Source of the DNA: a virus
Length of the DNA: 64,000 nt
Strand: one strand, 5' to 3'
IMG/VR virus record: IMGVR_UViG_3300046171_000202
Coordinates: 1 to 64,000 of that record
A program made the position numbers and the translations under genes. The notes under the pieces are model-generated. The model did not search any database. It was given only the letters and a program-made list of their open reading frames with translations, and was not told the DNA's origin. Below are positions 8,591-16,875 of the stretch, one piece after another. Each line of letters begins with the position of its first letter. The stretch's first letter is position 1.

Positions 8591-11500
8591 ATGGGAGATA
8601 TTAAATTTTACTCACCGGTAGATTTCGACGATACTTCGTCAGGCGTAACAATAGAAGGTGATCTTACGGCTAATAAAGGCGTTGAGTTTACTGGAGGTTC
8701 TATTGGTCAAGCAAAGACTGTTCTACATACAAACAACGTTCTATATACACGAGGAGGTAGTGGAGGTATGTTCTTGCAGAACGCGGACGGTAGTGATGGT
8801 ATACTTATATCAAACGATCATATCAAAGTTGAGACAGGTGGCTTAGAAAGATTACGCATTAATGGCTCAGGCAATGTCGGTATTGGAACCACTAGTCCTC
8901 AAACAAAACTACATTTAGCAACAACAAGTAGCTCTACGTTAACAATTCAAAATACTACCAACTCAGGCAATGCTACTTTGAATTTTAGAGATGAAGGAGA
9001 TAATGATCAATTTCAAATATATTATGCTCTAGGTGCTAATAGATCGTACAACTTAGTAAACGGTAACGGGTTAACCATATACTCCTCTCAATCATCTTCA
9101 GAAATAGCTAGATTTGGTAACGCTAGTAGCGGGTATACAGATTCTTACTTTACAGGTAACGTCGGTATAGGTACTACTAGTCCTGCGGAGGAGCTAACGG
9201 TTTCAGGTGACTCTAATATTACAGGTAAGCTAGCAGTAGGAGCTTCAGCAGCCCACGGTACGTATCACTTCTATAATCAGCTAACGGCTTATTTTAACGG
9301 AGCTGTTACAATAGACGATACGTTAACCCAAACAGGTGGAGGAAATTCAACATTTTCAGGCAACGTCGGTATAGGGACGACTAGTCCTACACATCTACTT
9401 ACTTTAGAGACCACAAGTTCTCCAGGTTTAAAAATAAAAGACACTACACAGGGAGCTACCTTGCTGGCTTTTAGCCAAGATTCCAATTCACATATAGGTA
9501 CTTACAGTTCACACCCATTGGTTTTGGATACTAATAGTTCAGAAAGAATGCGTATTACTTCTGCAGGTAACGTTGGTATTGGGACAACCGCGCCCACTAG
9601 ATTACTAACCTTAGAAAACGATACGGGCACAGTAACTAATAATTCACAATTAAGAATTAACAATCAAGGAGATGGCGATGCATACATATATTTATACGCT
9701 GGAAGCGATTGGTCATTAGGTGTTGACAATTCAGATGGTGATAAATTCAAAATAGTCTCTTCTAACGATGTAAGTGACGAAGCTGGCGCTCTAGAAATTG
9801 ATAGATCAAATAACGCAACTTTTGCAGGTGATGTAAAAGCAGATACTCATTTTACTTCAAGCGACACAAACGTAACACTTTCAACTAATTCAGACGGTAC
9901 TGTATTTTTAAGACCAAATGGTAAAGGGTCTACAACTGCCCAGAGTACTTTTACAACATCTTTAGCGAGTATTGGTACTAATGCAACTTTTGCAGGCAAC
10001 GTCGGTATTGGATATAATGCTCCTTATGATATATTACATCTTCATAATTCAACTAATTCAGGTACTCCTGATGCACAGATGAATTTTACAACAGGTGTAA
10101 CAGGAGCTGCTGATGGTAATGGTTTTAGAGTTGGTTGGAATGGATCAGTAGCTAATTTATTTTTGTTTGAAAATGCTGATATGCGTTTTGCTACAAACAA
10201 TAACGAAAAAATGCGTATTACTTCTGGAGGCAACGTAGGCATTGGAACTACTAGTCCAAGTGAAAAACTGCACGTAGCAGGAGATGTTAAAATAGAAGGA
10301 GATCTTCACTTAGAAGGAGATTTAGATTTTCGTGTTATAAACTCATCAGGATTTGGACAACCGGAAATACGCTTGCCAAACTTTGTAGATACTTTTTGGA
10401 GAGCAGATAGAAGATTTACATTATCAGTAACAGGAGGACAGTCAGCAGCTGCAGTAGCAAATTTATTTAATGGAAGTTATGGAAACTTAGTTAACTTTGC
10501 CGCAAGCTCCACCCACGTTATAACTATAAATGTAGCAAATCAATCAGGAGTTAGTGCTAACGGATTTACATATCCTCAAGGTTATATATACTTTTCTTTT
10601 TATAGCACTACTAACAATTATGATTCTATAAGCGGTAGAGTAAAAGATAAAGATGGTAACTACCATAACATGTCAGGCTTAACAGACATAATCTCTAATA
10701 ACACTTCTTACAAAGTTATGAGATTGACAGTGCCATCTAATAACTATGCAGTAGAATACGAACTTACGCTTGTAACAAATACAAATAACGTAAGATTAGC
10801 AGCTATAAACTATGTTTCCACGAGACACACTAGTCAAATGGAGCTACCTTACTTGAGCAAAACATTAGACACTAATAGTTTATTTGGCAATGTAGATGTG
10901 TTAACAAATGCTTCAGCTGACCAAAATAGATTAAGTGGTACGGGTAATTCATACTTAGCTGCAAGTACAGGCAACGTCGGTGTTGGTACTACTAGTCCAG
11001 GTGCTAAGCTAGACGTAGTTGCTAGCGATGTAAGTGTAGTTCCTAATGGAAGCAGTTCAGCAGTATTTAGAAGAAATGGTGATAATTATATTTCAATATT
11101 AAGTAGCACATCTGGAGAAGGAGGCGTTTTATTTGGAAATTCATCTGATGCGGTTGATGGTTGGGTAGCATATAAAAATGGCTCAGGCAATCAGTATATG
11201 ACAATAGGAACTGCTGACACAGAAAGAATGCGTATCACCTCAGGTGGTAACGTCGGTATCGGCACTACTAATCCAAGTCAAAAACTCCATATAAACGGTG
11301 GGGCAATGTATATTACGGATGGTACTTATGGAGGTTATATAGGTAAAGGAAGTGATTTAATAACCACTGCTGCAGCAAGCGATCTTGGAGTTAGATCAGA
11401 AGCAAATATGGTATTTTCTACAGGAGGTTACGTTGAAAAAATGCGTATTACCTCTGCTGGTAAAGTCGGGATTGGTACTACTAGTCCTGATACTAAACTT

Positions 11501-14500
11501 CATGTAGAGCAAGGGTTAGCAACTTTAAACACAACTAACTTAGATAATGGAACAGCGGTAGGTTTACATTTAACGTACCCTGACACTTCGTTAACTGGTG
11601 GAGAAGGCATAGCTTTGGCTATGGGTATGAATGGTAGAGGTAGGTCGTACATAGCGAACCTGTCTGCAAGTACAAACAAAGATGCGTCAGATATGCTATT
11701 CTACACAGAGAATGGTAATGTTATAGGTGAACGAATGCGTATTGATAGTTCTGGAAACGTAGGAATTGGTACAGCTAGTCCGGGTCATTTATTAGAAATA
11801 AATGGTACAGGAGATGCATTAAGCGTTGGTAATGATACTAACACTTTAACTTATATGCGTTTTGCTAACGAAAGAACGATGATTGGCTACTCTGGAGCAA
11901 ACGCTGTTGTTCAGGGTGGGTTAACTAAAGGAATTAGGTTCAACGTAAATAATAATACTTTTAACTCTGGTAATGCTATGGCTATTGATACCAGTGGTAA
12001 CGTAGGTATTGGTACTACTAGTCCTGATAACGTATTTCATATAGTAAAAGACCAAGGTGGAGTTGCAAGCGCTTTAAAGTTAGAAAATAAAGCTGGAGCA
12101 AACAATAGTGGATTTGACATTGATTTCCAACTAGCTTCATCTGGCTTGTCGGCTAAAATAGGAGCTATAAGAACAAATAATCCTGGTGCAGGAGATACTG
12201 ATTTGTTTTTCTCTACGTCAACTGATGGTGCTAACCTTGCAGAACGTATGCGTATCACCCACAACGGTAACGTAGGTATAGGAACAACTAGTCCGGGGGC
12301 TAAATTAGAAGTACGAAGTGACGGCTCGGCTGCTGGTGGGGCGGAAATTAGATTACAGCACGCTAATAACAATACCACTGATGTTGTTTCAACATTAAAC
12401 TTTGCAAACAATGCGGGCTCTGTTGCGATGATACAAGGTGGTACAACTGGTGCGAACAATACAGGGTACATTTCTTTCTTTACTGACAATGCAGGTGCAT
12501 CTTCTGAAAAGATGAGAATACTTGGCGGCGGTAACGTTGGTATCGGCACGACTAGCCCTGGAGCTAAACTAGATATTAAAGGGGATGGTGCAGACATATT
12601 TTTGCAATCAAATGACTTTAAAATAGCCCGAATACAGCCAAGAGGTACTGGAGCAAATTTAGATAAAGGATTATTTTCTTTATTTGATGGTTCAACAGAA
12701 GACGTTAGAATTGACACTGAAGGAAGTTCTTGGTTAAACGGCGGCAACGTCGGAATCGGTACAACTAGTCCTAGCCAAAAATTAACCGTAGTTGGTAATA
12801 CCTATATTTCAAGTGGTCTTTTACTTTTGGATAACAATCAAGATATAAGATGGGGTGACGCTGGCGAAAGAATTACAGGGAATAATACTAACGGCTTAGT
12901 ATTTACCACTAATAACCTTGAAACCATGCGTATTAATTCTTCCGGCGACGTAGGAATTGGTACTACTAGTCCTGGGTATAAATTAGAAATTGCTGAAGAC
13001 ACAGATGGTACAGCAGATTTATTAATGTTAAGAAACTCTGATTCTACGTATGCTCAAACTTGGGGATTCCAATCAGATACAAATAAAGATTTAGTAATTA
13101 CAGGTTCAAGTGGTGTTGGCGGATTTAAATTTGTTCCAGGATCAAGAGGTGCAACTTTTGCAGGGGATGTTTATATACCTTCAAAGTTAGAGCATACTGG
13201 AGATAGTGATACTTTTTTGAATTTTTCAGATGATACTATAACACTAAGCGCAGGTGGGTCTTCTACAACTTTTTCAGGTAATGGTAACTCAGCTTTTGCA
13301 GGGGATGTAACTTTAGCAGATAACAAAAAATTAACTTTTGGAGCCGCACCTGACTTTGAGATATATCACAATTCTACAACAAACGTAAACCATATATCTT
13401 CACTACTCAGTAGACAATTGTCTATAAGTTCAGATACAACAATTTTTTCTGGCAACGTCGGTATCGGGACTACTAGTCCTTCAGTTCCTTTAGATATTTT
13501 AGGACAAGATGGAACTACAGATGTAAGTAGTATAACTTATAATAATTTATTTAGATTTAGAGGAACAGATTCTGGTGGATTATTTTTCTTAGGTAAAACT
13601 TCTGACCAAGACCAAGTAATACAAACAACTAATAATGATGCTGATTTAATTTTTGGAACTAGAACTGCTAGTGTTAATTATGATAGATTACATATACAAG
13701 GAAATACAGGTAACGTAGGTATCGGTACTACTAGTCCTGCTGCTAAGTTACACGTAGCTGGTTCTTCAGGTGCAATAGGCGGGACAGGTGTTACTTATTT
13801 AAACAATGCTGATGATGCCTTTTCTTTAGTAATTAATAATGCAGGAACTTCAGCACAAAATGACAGAGGAGTATTTGATGCAAGGGTAGGAGGTAGTTCT
13901 GTATTTAGAATTAACAATTCAAGCAACGTTGGTATAGGTACTACTAGTCCAGTTCAAAAATTACACATTAATAATAGTACCGCTTCTTCAGCATCTTACG
14001 CTAAATTTAGTAATGCTCAAACAGGAACTACAACTGCTGATGGATTTGATGTTGGGGTTAACACAGGCGATGATGCTATAATTTGGCAAAGAGAAAATAG
14101 TAACTTATTATTTGCTACTAGTAATAGTGAAAAAATGCGTATTACAAGTGGTGGCAACGTAGGTATTGGCACTAGTAGTCCTACGTCATACGATGGTGAC
14201 GCTGATGATTTAGTTGTTGCGACTTCTGGTAACACTGGAATTTCGTTACGTTCCTCTACCGTTGGTACAGGTAGTATTTTCTTTGCTGACGGAACAACTG
14301 GAGCAGAACGGTATCAAGGTGTTCTAAAATACAACCATTCCAACAATTCAATGGCATTTAGCACTTCTGCTACAGAAAGAATGCGTATTGATTCTTCTGG
14401 TAATGTTGGTATTTTAACAACCTCAATGTTAAACACTGCCACTAATAGAGGCTCACTTACCATAGGAGGAAGTGCTGCTGGAACAATAAATATTGGCAAT

Positions 14501-15109
14501 GGCAGTATTAATTTTGGCATATACGCTACTACCGCTGAATCAAGTATATACAGCTTAGGAGTTATGAAGTTTAGCGTTGGCTCTGGTCTTCCAGAGAGAA
14601 TGCGCATCACCTCAGCAGGCAACGTCGGAATCGGTACAACTAGTCCTGCTTATAAATTAGATGTTACTGGAAATAGTACTTCTGGAGTTGTTGCTGTAAG
14701 AAATTCAGCCAATGGAAGAGATACATTCCGCTCTGAAAATGCAGCTGGAACAAGAACTTTAAATATAGGAAATGATGGTAGTGGGCACGGCGTTGTATTA
14801 GTTAGAAATTCAAGTGGTACAACTACTAATTATATAGCTGGTAGTGGCAATTCTTATTTTAACGCAGGCAACGTTGGTATCGGGACTACTAGTCCTGGCG
14901 CTAGATTACACGTTAAAGATTCAATTAGAATAGATACAGTATCTGCTCCAAACCAAGCACCACAACCACAGACCCAATCACCAACGCAAGCTATAATTAA
15001 GAACGCAAGTAGTAACCCTTCATATGATTTTTATTTATCAGAACCTGATGAGTGGTTGTTAGTCAACATAAACGGAACGGATTATGTACTACCAGCATAC
15101 GAAGCATGA
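8591..15109 (+). CDS. Giant repeat adhesin / tail fibre (2172 residues)
   Basis: About 22 copies of a [GS]NVGIGTTSPxxKL motif spaced roughly 50-170 residues apart, many preceded by ERMRI[TD]S[SAG]G. Inserts between copies differ, with strands such as FSGNVTFAGD. This motif family is common in Bacteroidetes and marine phage fibres. The C-terminus (PSYDFYLSEPDEWLLVNINGTDYVLPAYEA) shows no recognisable S74 intramolecular chaperone, which often ends such proteins. Likely a trimeric receptor-binding fibre; repeat number could vary by recombination. The frame is uninterrupted over 6.5 kb. Confidence 0.85.
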   Translation: MGDIKFYSPVDFDDTSSGVTIEGDLTANKGVEFTGGSIGQAKTVLHTNNVLYTRGGSGGMFLQNADGSDGILISNDHIKVETGGLERLRINGSGNVGIGTTSPQTKLHLATTSSSTLTIQNTTNSGNATLNFRDEGDNDQFQIYYALGANRSYNLVNGNGLTIYSSQSSSEIARFGNASSGYTDSYFTGNVGIGTTSPAEELTVSGDSNITGKLAVGASAAHGTYHFYNQLTAYFNGAVTIDDTLTQTGGGNSTFSGNVGIGTTSPTHLLTLETTSSPGLKIKDTTQGATLLAFSQDSNSHIGTYSSHPLVLDTNSSERMRITSAGNVGIGTTAPTRLLTLENDTGTVTNNSQLRINNQGDGDAYIYLYAGSDWSLGVDNSDGDKFKIVSSNDVSDEAGALEIDRSNNATFAGDVKADTHFTSSDTNVTLSTNSDGTVFLRPNGKGSTTAQSTFTTSLASIGTNATFAGNVGIGYNAPYDILHLHNSTNSGTPDAQMNFTTGVTGAADGNGFRVGWNGSVANLFLFENADMRFATNNNEKMRITSGGNVGIGTTSPSEKLHVAGDVKIEGDLHLEGDLDFRVINSSGFGQPEIRLPNFVDTFWRADRRFTLSVTGGQSAAAVANLFNGSYGNLVNFAASSTHVITINVANQSGVSANGFTYPQGYIYFSFYSTTNNYDSISGRVKDKDGNYHNMSGLTDIISNNTSYKVMRLTVPSNNYAVEYELTLVTNTNNVRLAAINYVSTRHTSQMELPYLSKTLDTNSLFGNVDVLTNASADQNRLSGTGNSYLAASTGNVGVGTTSPGAKLDVVASDVSVVPNGSSSAVFRRNGDNYISILSSTSGEGGVLFGNSSDAVDGWVAYKNGSGNQYMTIGTADTERMRITSGGNVGIGTTNPSQKLHINGGAMYITDGTYGGYIGKGSDLITTAAASDLGVRSEANMVFSTGGYVEKMRITSAGKVGIGTTSPDTKLHVEQGLATLNTTNLDNGTAVGLHLTYPDTSLTGGEGIALAMGMNGRGRSYIANLSASTNKDASDMLFYTENGNVIGERMRIDSSGNVGIGTASPGHLLEINGTGDALSVGNDTNTLTYMRFANERTMIGYSGANAVVQGGLTKGIRFNVNNNTFNSGNAMAIDTSGNVGIGTTSPDNVFHIVKDQGGVASALKLENKAGANNSGFDIDFQLASSGLSAKIGAIRTNNPGAGDTDLFFSTSTDGANLAERMRITHNGNVGIGTTSPGAKLEVRSDGSAAGGAEIRLQHANNNTTDVVSTLNFANNAGSVAMIQGGTTGANNTGYISFFTDNAGASSEKMRILGGGNVGIGTTSPGAKLDIKGDGADIFLQSNDFKIARIQPRGTGANLDKGLFSLFDGSTEDVRIDTEGSSWLNGGNVGIGTTSPSQKLTVVGNTYISSGLLLLDNNQDIRWGDAGERITGNNTNGLVFTTNNLETMRINSSGDVGIGTTSPGYKLEIAEDTDGTADLLMLRNSDSTYAQTWGFQSDTNKDLVITGSSGVGGFKFVPGSRGATFAGDVYIPSKLEHTGDSDTFLNFSDDTITLSAGGSSTTFSGNGNSAFAGDVTLADNKKLTFGAAPDFEIYHNSTTNVNHISSLLSRQLSISSDTTIFSGNVGIGTTSPSVPLDILGQDGTTDVSSITYNNLFRFRGTDSGGLFFLGKTSDQDQVIQTTNNDADLIFGTRTASVNYDRLHIQGNTGNVGIGTTSPAAKLHVAGSSGAIGGTGVTYLNNADDAFSLVINNAGTSAQNDRGVFDARVGGSSVFRINNSSNVGIGTTSPVQKLHINNSTASSASYAKFSNAQTGTTTADGFDVGVNTGDDAIIWQRENSNLLFATSNSEKMRITSGGNVGIGTSSPTSYDGDADDLVVATSGNTGISLRSSTVGTGSIFFADGTTGAERYQGVLKYNHSNNSMAFSTSATERMRIDSSGNVGILTTSMLNTATNRGSLTIGGSAAGTINIGNGSINFGIYATTAESSIYSLGVMKFSVGSGLPERMRITSAGNVGIGTTSPAYKLDVTGNSTSGVVAVRNSANGRDTFRSENAAGTRTLNIGNDGSGHGVVLVRNSSGTTTNYIAGSGNSYFNAGNVGIGTTSPGARLHVKDSIRIDTVSAPNQAPQPQTQSPTQAIIKNASSNPSYDFYLSEPDEWLLVNINGTDYVLPAYEA
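8873..14897 (+). repeat. Dispersed coding repeat GNVGIGTTSP
   Basis: Nucleotide-level near-repeats of GGTAACGTCGGTATTGGTAC followed by TACTAGTCCT recur about 22 times. First at about 8873 and last near 14871-14897. Synonymous changes are few, and the ACTACTAGTCC core is almost invariant, so copies remain similar at DNA level. Copies that diverge at protein level include GNVGIGYNAP, GKVGIGTTSP and GNVGILTTSM. These are coding repeats, not CRISPR. Confidence 0.85.
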
Positions 15110-15228
15110 TAAAATTAACACCTGAATTAAGAAAAAAAATAGAAGATCAAGGTAAAAAACTAATACCTATAACTTTAAAACAACTTAGCAAAGCTAAAAA
15201 ATTAACAAATAAAAACAAAAAAAAATGA
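15106..15228 (+). CDS. Lys-rich 40-residue protein
   Basis: Starts ATGATAAAATTAACA, overlapping the adhesin stop by 4 bases (ATGA), and its own stop overlaps the next ATG the same way. Product MIKLTPELRKKIEDQ... ends in KNKKK. Coupling on both sides supports translation; function unknown, possibly a fibre-assembly accessory. Confidence 0.55.
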   Translation: MIKLTPELRKKIEDQGKKLIPITLKQLSKAKKLTNKNKKK

Positions 15229-15545
15229 TTAATTACAATTGGAACTGTAAAACAGTAGACGTAAAACCTACAGAAGGAGATTTAAGCAACGTAGTGTACA
15301 ATGTACATTGGATAGTTGAGGCTTCAAAAGGTGACATTAGCACAACATCTATAGGCACTAAGCAGATAGAGATAGATGAAGATGTAGACTTTGTAGACTT
15401 TGATGATTTAACAAATGCAACAGTAGTTGGATGGGTTAAAGCAGCTATGGGTGAAGATGAAGTAGATGCTATAGAAGCTGGTTTAGCTGCAGCTATTGCA
15501 GAAAAAGAAAACCCTACATCTGTAACTATGACCATAGAAGACTAA
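15225..15545 (+). CDS. Hypothetical acidic protein
   Basis: 106 residues. N-terminus MINYNWNCKTVDVKPTEGDLSNVVYNVHWI, then an acidic middle (EIDEDVDFVDFDDLTNATVVGWVKAAMG) and Ala/Glu-rich C-terminus. The NVVY.VHW layout recurs in small proteins beside phage fibres, but I cannot name a family with confidence. Confidence 0.65.
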   Translation: MINYNWNCKTVDVKPTEGDLSNVVYNVHWIVEASKGDISTTSIGTKQIEIDEDVDFVDFDDLTNATVVGWVKAAMGEDEVDAIEAGLAAAIAEKENPTSVTMTIED

Positions 15546-15605
15546 TATTAGTAAAAAACGTGAAAATAGCGTAATAATATAGGAGTAAACAAATTAAATT
15601 TTATT

Positions 15606-15854
15606 ATGGACTTAAAAATTAAAGACGAACAATTAACAAAGCTACAGGCTTTAGTAAATCAGATCAGCCAAACACAAATGGAGCTTGGCCAAGTTGAATC
15701 TAGAAAATTTGACTTAATAGCAGCTATCCCTGCTTTTAGAAAAGAATTAGAAGTTTTTCAAAAAGAGCTTGAAGAAGAGTACGGCAAAGTTACTATTAAT
15801 GTACAAGACGGAACAATCAAGCAAGAGGAAGATGGAGCTAATAAGGAAGATTAG
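15606..15854 (+). CDS. Short coiled-coil protein
   Basis: 82 residues, mostly one predicted coiled coil (LTKLQALVNQISQTQMELGQ ... FRKELEVFQKELEEEYG). No catalytic motif. Preceded by a 60-base gap containing AT-rich sequence with GGAG near 15581. Role unknown. Confidence 0.65.
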   Translation: MDLKIKDEQLTKLQALVNQISQTQMELGQVESRKFDLIAAIPAFRKELEVFQKELEEEYGKVTINVQDGTIKQEEDGANKED

Positions 15855-16050
15855 TATAGGTAAAGATTATAAGAACGAAGCAATGCATTACTCCGTAGGC
15901 CAAGAGGTTTACGGAGGACATGTAATAGATTCGATACTTGAAGAAGATGAAAAGTATAGGATTTACATTACTAAAAATAATGAGGTTTTGCCATGGAAAG
16001 ACTTTAACAAGAACATGGCTATTGCAGTTGAATATAATTTAGAATATTAA
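15832..16050 (+). CDS. Hypothetical protein
   Basis: 72 residues from the ATG at 15832 (MELIRKISIGKDYKNEA). An earlier in-frame ATG at 15769 lies deep in the preceding gene. Contains GQEVYGGHVIDSIL and WKDFNKNMAIAVEYNLEY, a small beta-rich fold. Ends one base into the GroES-like gene start. Confidence 0.6.
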   Translation: MELIRKISIGKDYKNEAMHYSVGQEVYGGHVIDSILEEDEKYRIYITKNNEVLPWKDFNKNMAIAVEYNLEY

Positions 16051-16646
16051 TGCACGGTTGGGATAGTTTTATAGTGTCACCTATTAGATCAAGATATGAC
16101 AACACTAAGAAAGTTGGCGATGTAGATCTTATATTAAACACTGAGATATTTACTCATAAGAACGTAAGCAATAACGCTATAGTTGTTGGTTTGCCAAAGA
16201 ATAAAAAAACTGATATACAAGTTGGTGATGAGGTTATCATACACCATAATGTATTTAGAAGATGGCATGACGTCAGGGGCAAAGAACAGAACAGTAGAAG
16301 TTTTTTTACTGAAGACAAGTACTTTGTTAGCGACGATCAGTTATACATATATAAACACAACGAAGAATGGAAATCACTAGATGACTATTGCTTTGTAAAA
16401 CCTATAGCTAACGATGATATGTTTTCTTTAGAAAAAGAAAAACCATTAGTTGGTATAGTTAAATACTCTAATGATATTTTAGAAAGCGTAGGTATAAAAG
16501 TAGGAGATAAGGTAGGGTTTATACCTAATAGTGAGTTTGAGTTTATTATAGATGGCGAGCGTGTTTATAGAGTAAGAACAAAAGTAATTACAATTAAATA
16601 TGAACACGAAGGAGAAGAAAGAGAGTATAATCCAAGCTGGGTATAA
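16050..16646 (+). CDS. GroES-fold protein with two GroES-like repeats
   Basis: 198 residues. Two GroES-like barrels are visible. Repeat 1: NNAIVVGLPKNKKTDIQVGDEVIIHHNVFRRW, then SDDQLYIYK. Repeat 2: LVGIVKYSNDILESVGIKVGDKVGFIP, then VYRVRTKVITIKYE. This double GroES arrangement directly upstream of terminase occurs in phages resembling this one. It may be a co-chaperonin analogous to T4 gp31 for capsid folding, perhaps partnering with the phage or host GroEL, or may use the fold for another purpose. Confidence 0.7.
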   Translation: MHGWDSFIVSPIRSRYDNTKKVGDVDLILNTEIFTHKNVSNNAIVVGLPKNKKTDIQVGDEVIIHHNVFRRWHDVRGKEQNSRSFFTEDKYFVSDDQLYIYKHNEEWKSLDDYCFVKPIANDDMFSLEKEKPLVGIVKYSNDILESVGIKVGDKVGFIPNSEFEFIIDGERVYRVRTKVITIKYEHEGEEREYNPSWV

Positions 16647-16875
16647 AGCAGTCGAAGAGCTAATTAAAGTAGCGCAAGAAAAAATCATTACAAATACCGA
16701 AGATGATGTTTCTGCCGATAGACTTAAAAACGCTGCTGCTACAAAAAAACTAGCTATATTCGACGCCTTTGAAATATTAAATCGTATTGAAAACGAAAAA
16801 GCTGTTTTAGAAAACAAACCTGTAGAAGATAAATCTGTCGCGTTTAGCGGCTTTGCTGAAAGGAGGAGTAAGTAA
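16600..16875 (+). CDS. Small helical protein, candidate small terminase
   Basis: 91 residues, helical (KESIIQAGYKAVEELIKVAQEKIITN ... DRLKNAAATKKLAIFDAFEILNRIENEK). Sits immediately before TerL and overlaps it by one base (TAATG), the usual position of TerS. No helix-turn-helix is certain, so the terminase role is positional inference. Confidence 0.6.
   Translation: MNTKEKKESIIQAGYKAVEELIKVAQEKIITNTEDDVSADRLKNAAATKKLAIFDAFEILNRIENEKAVLENKPVEDKSVAFSGFAERRSK

Noticed and set aside
12037-12747. Long (236-codon) leftward frame inside the giant adhesin
   Set aside because: Reverse-strand shadow of repeated coding sequence; Pro-rich repetitive product with no promoter or family resemblance.
8873-14897. 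CRISPR array
   Set aside because: Repeats are in-frame protein-coding with synonymous variation and irregular spacing of roughly 150-500 bases.
8591-15109. Diversity-generating retroelement
   Set aside because: No reverse transcriptase or template/variable repeat pair seen; repeat copies vary synonymously, not at adenines specifically.
16600-16875. Shine-Dalgarno AGGAGG before terL
   Set aside because: It encodes Arg-Arg codons at the end of the preceding gene and such sites are absent elsewhere, so it is not taken as a ribosome-binding signal.
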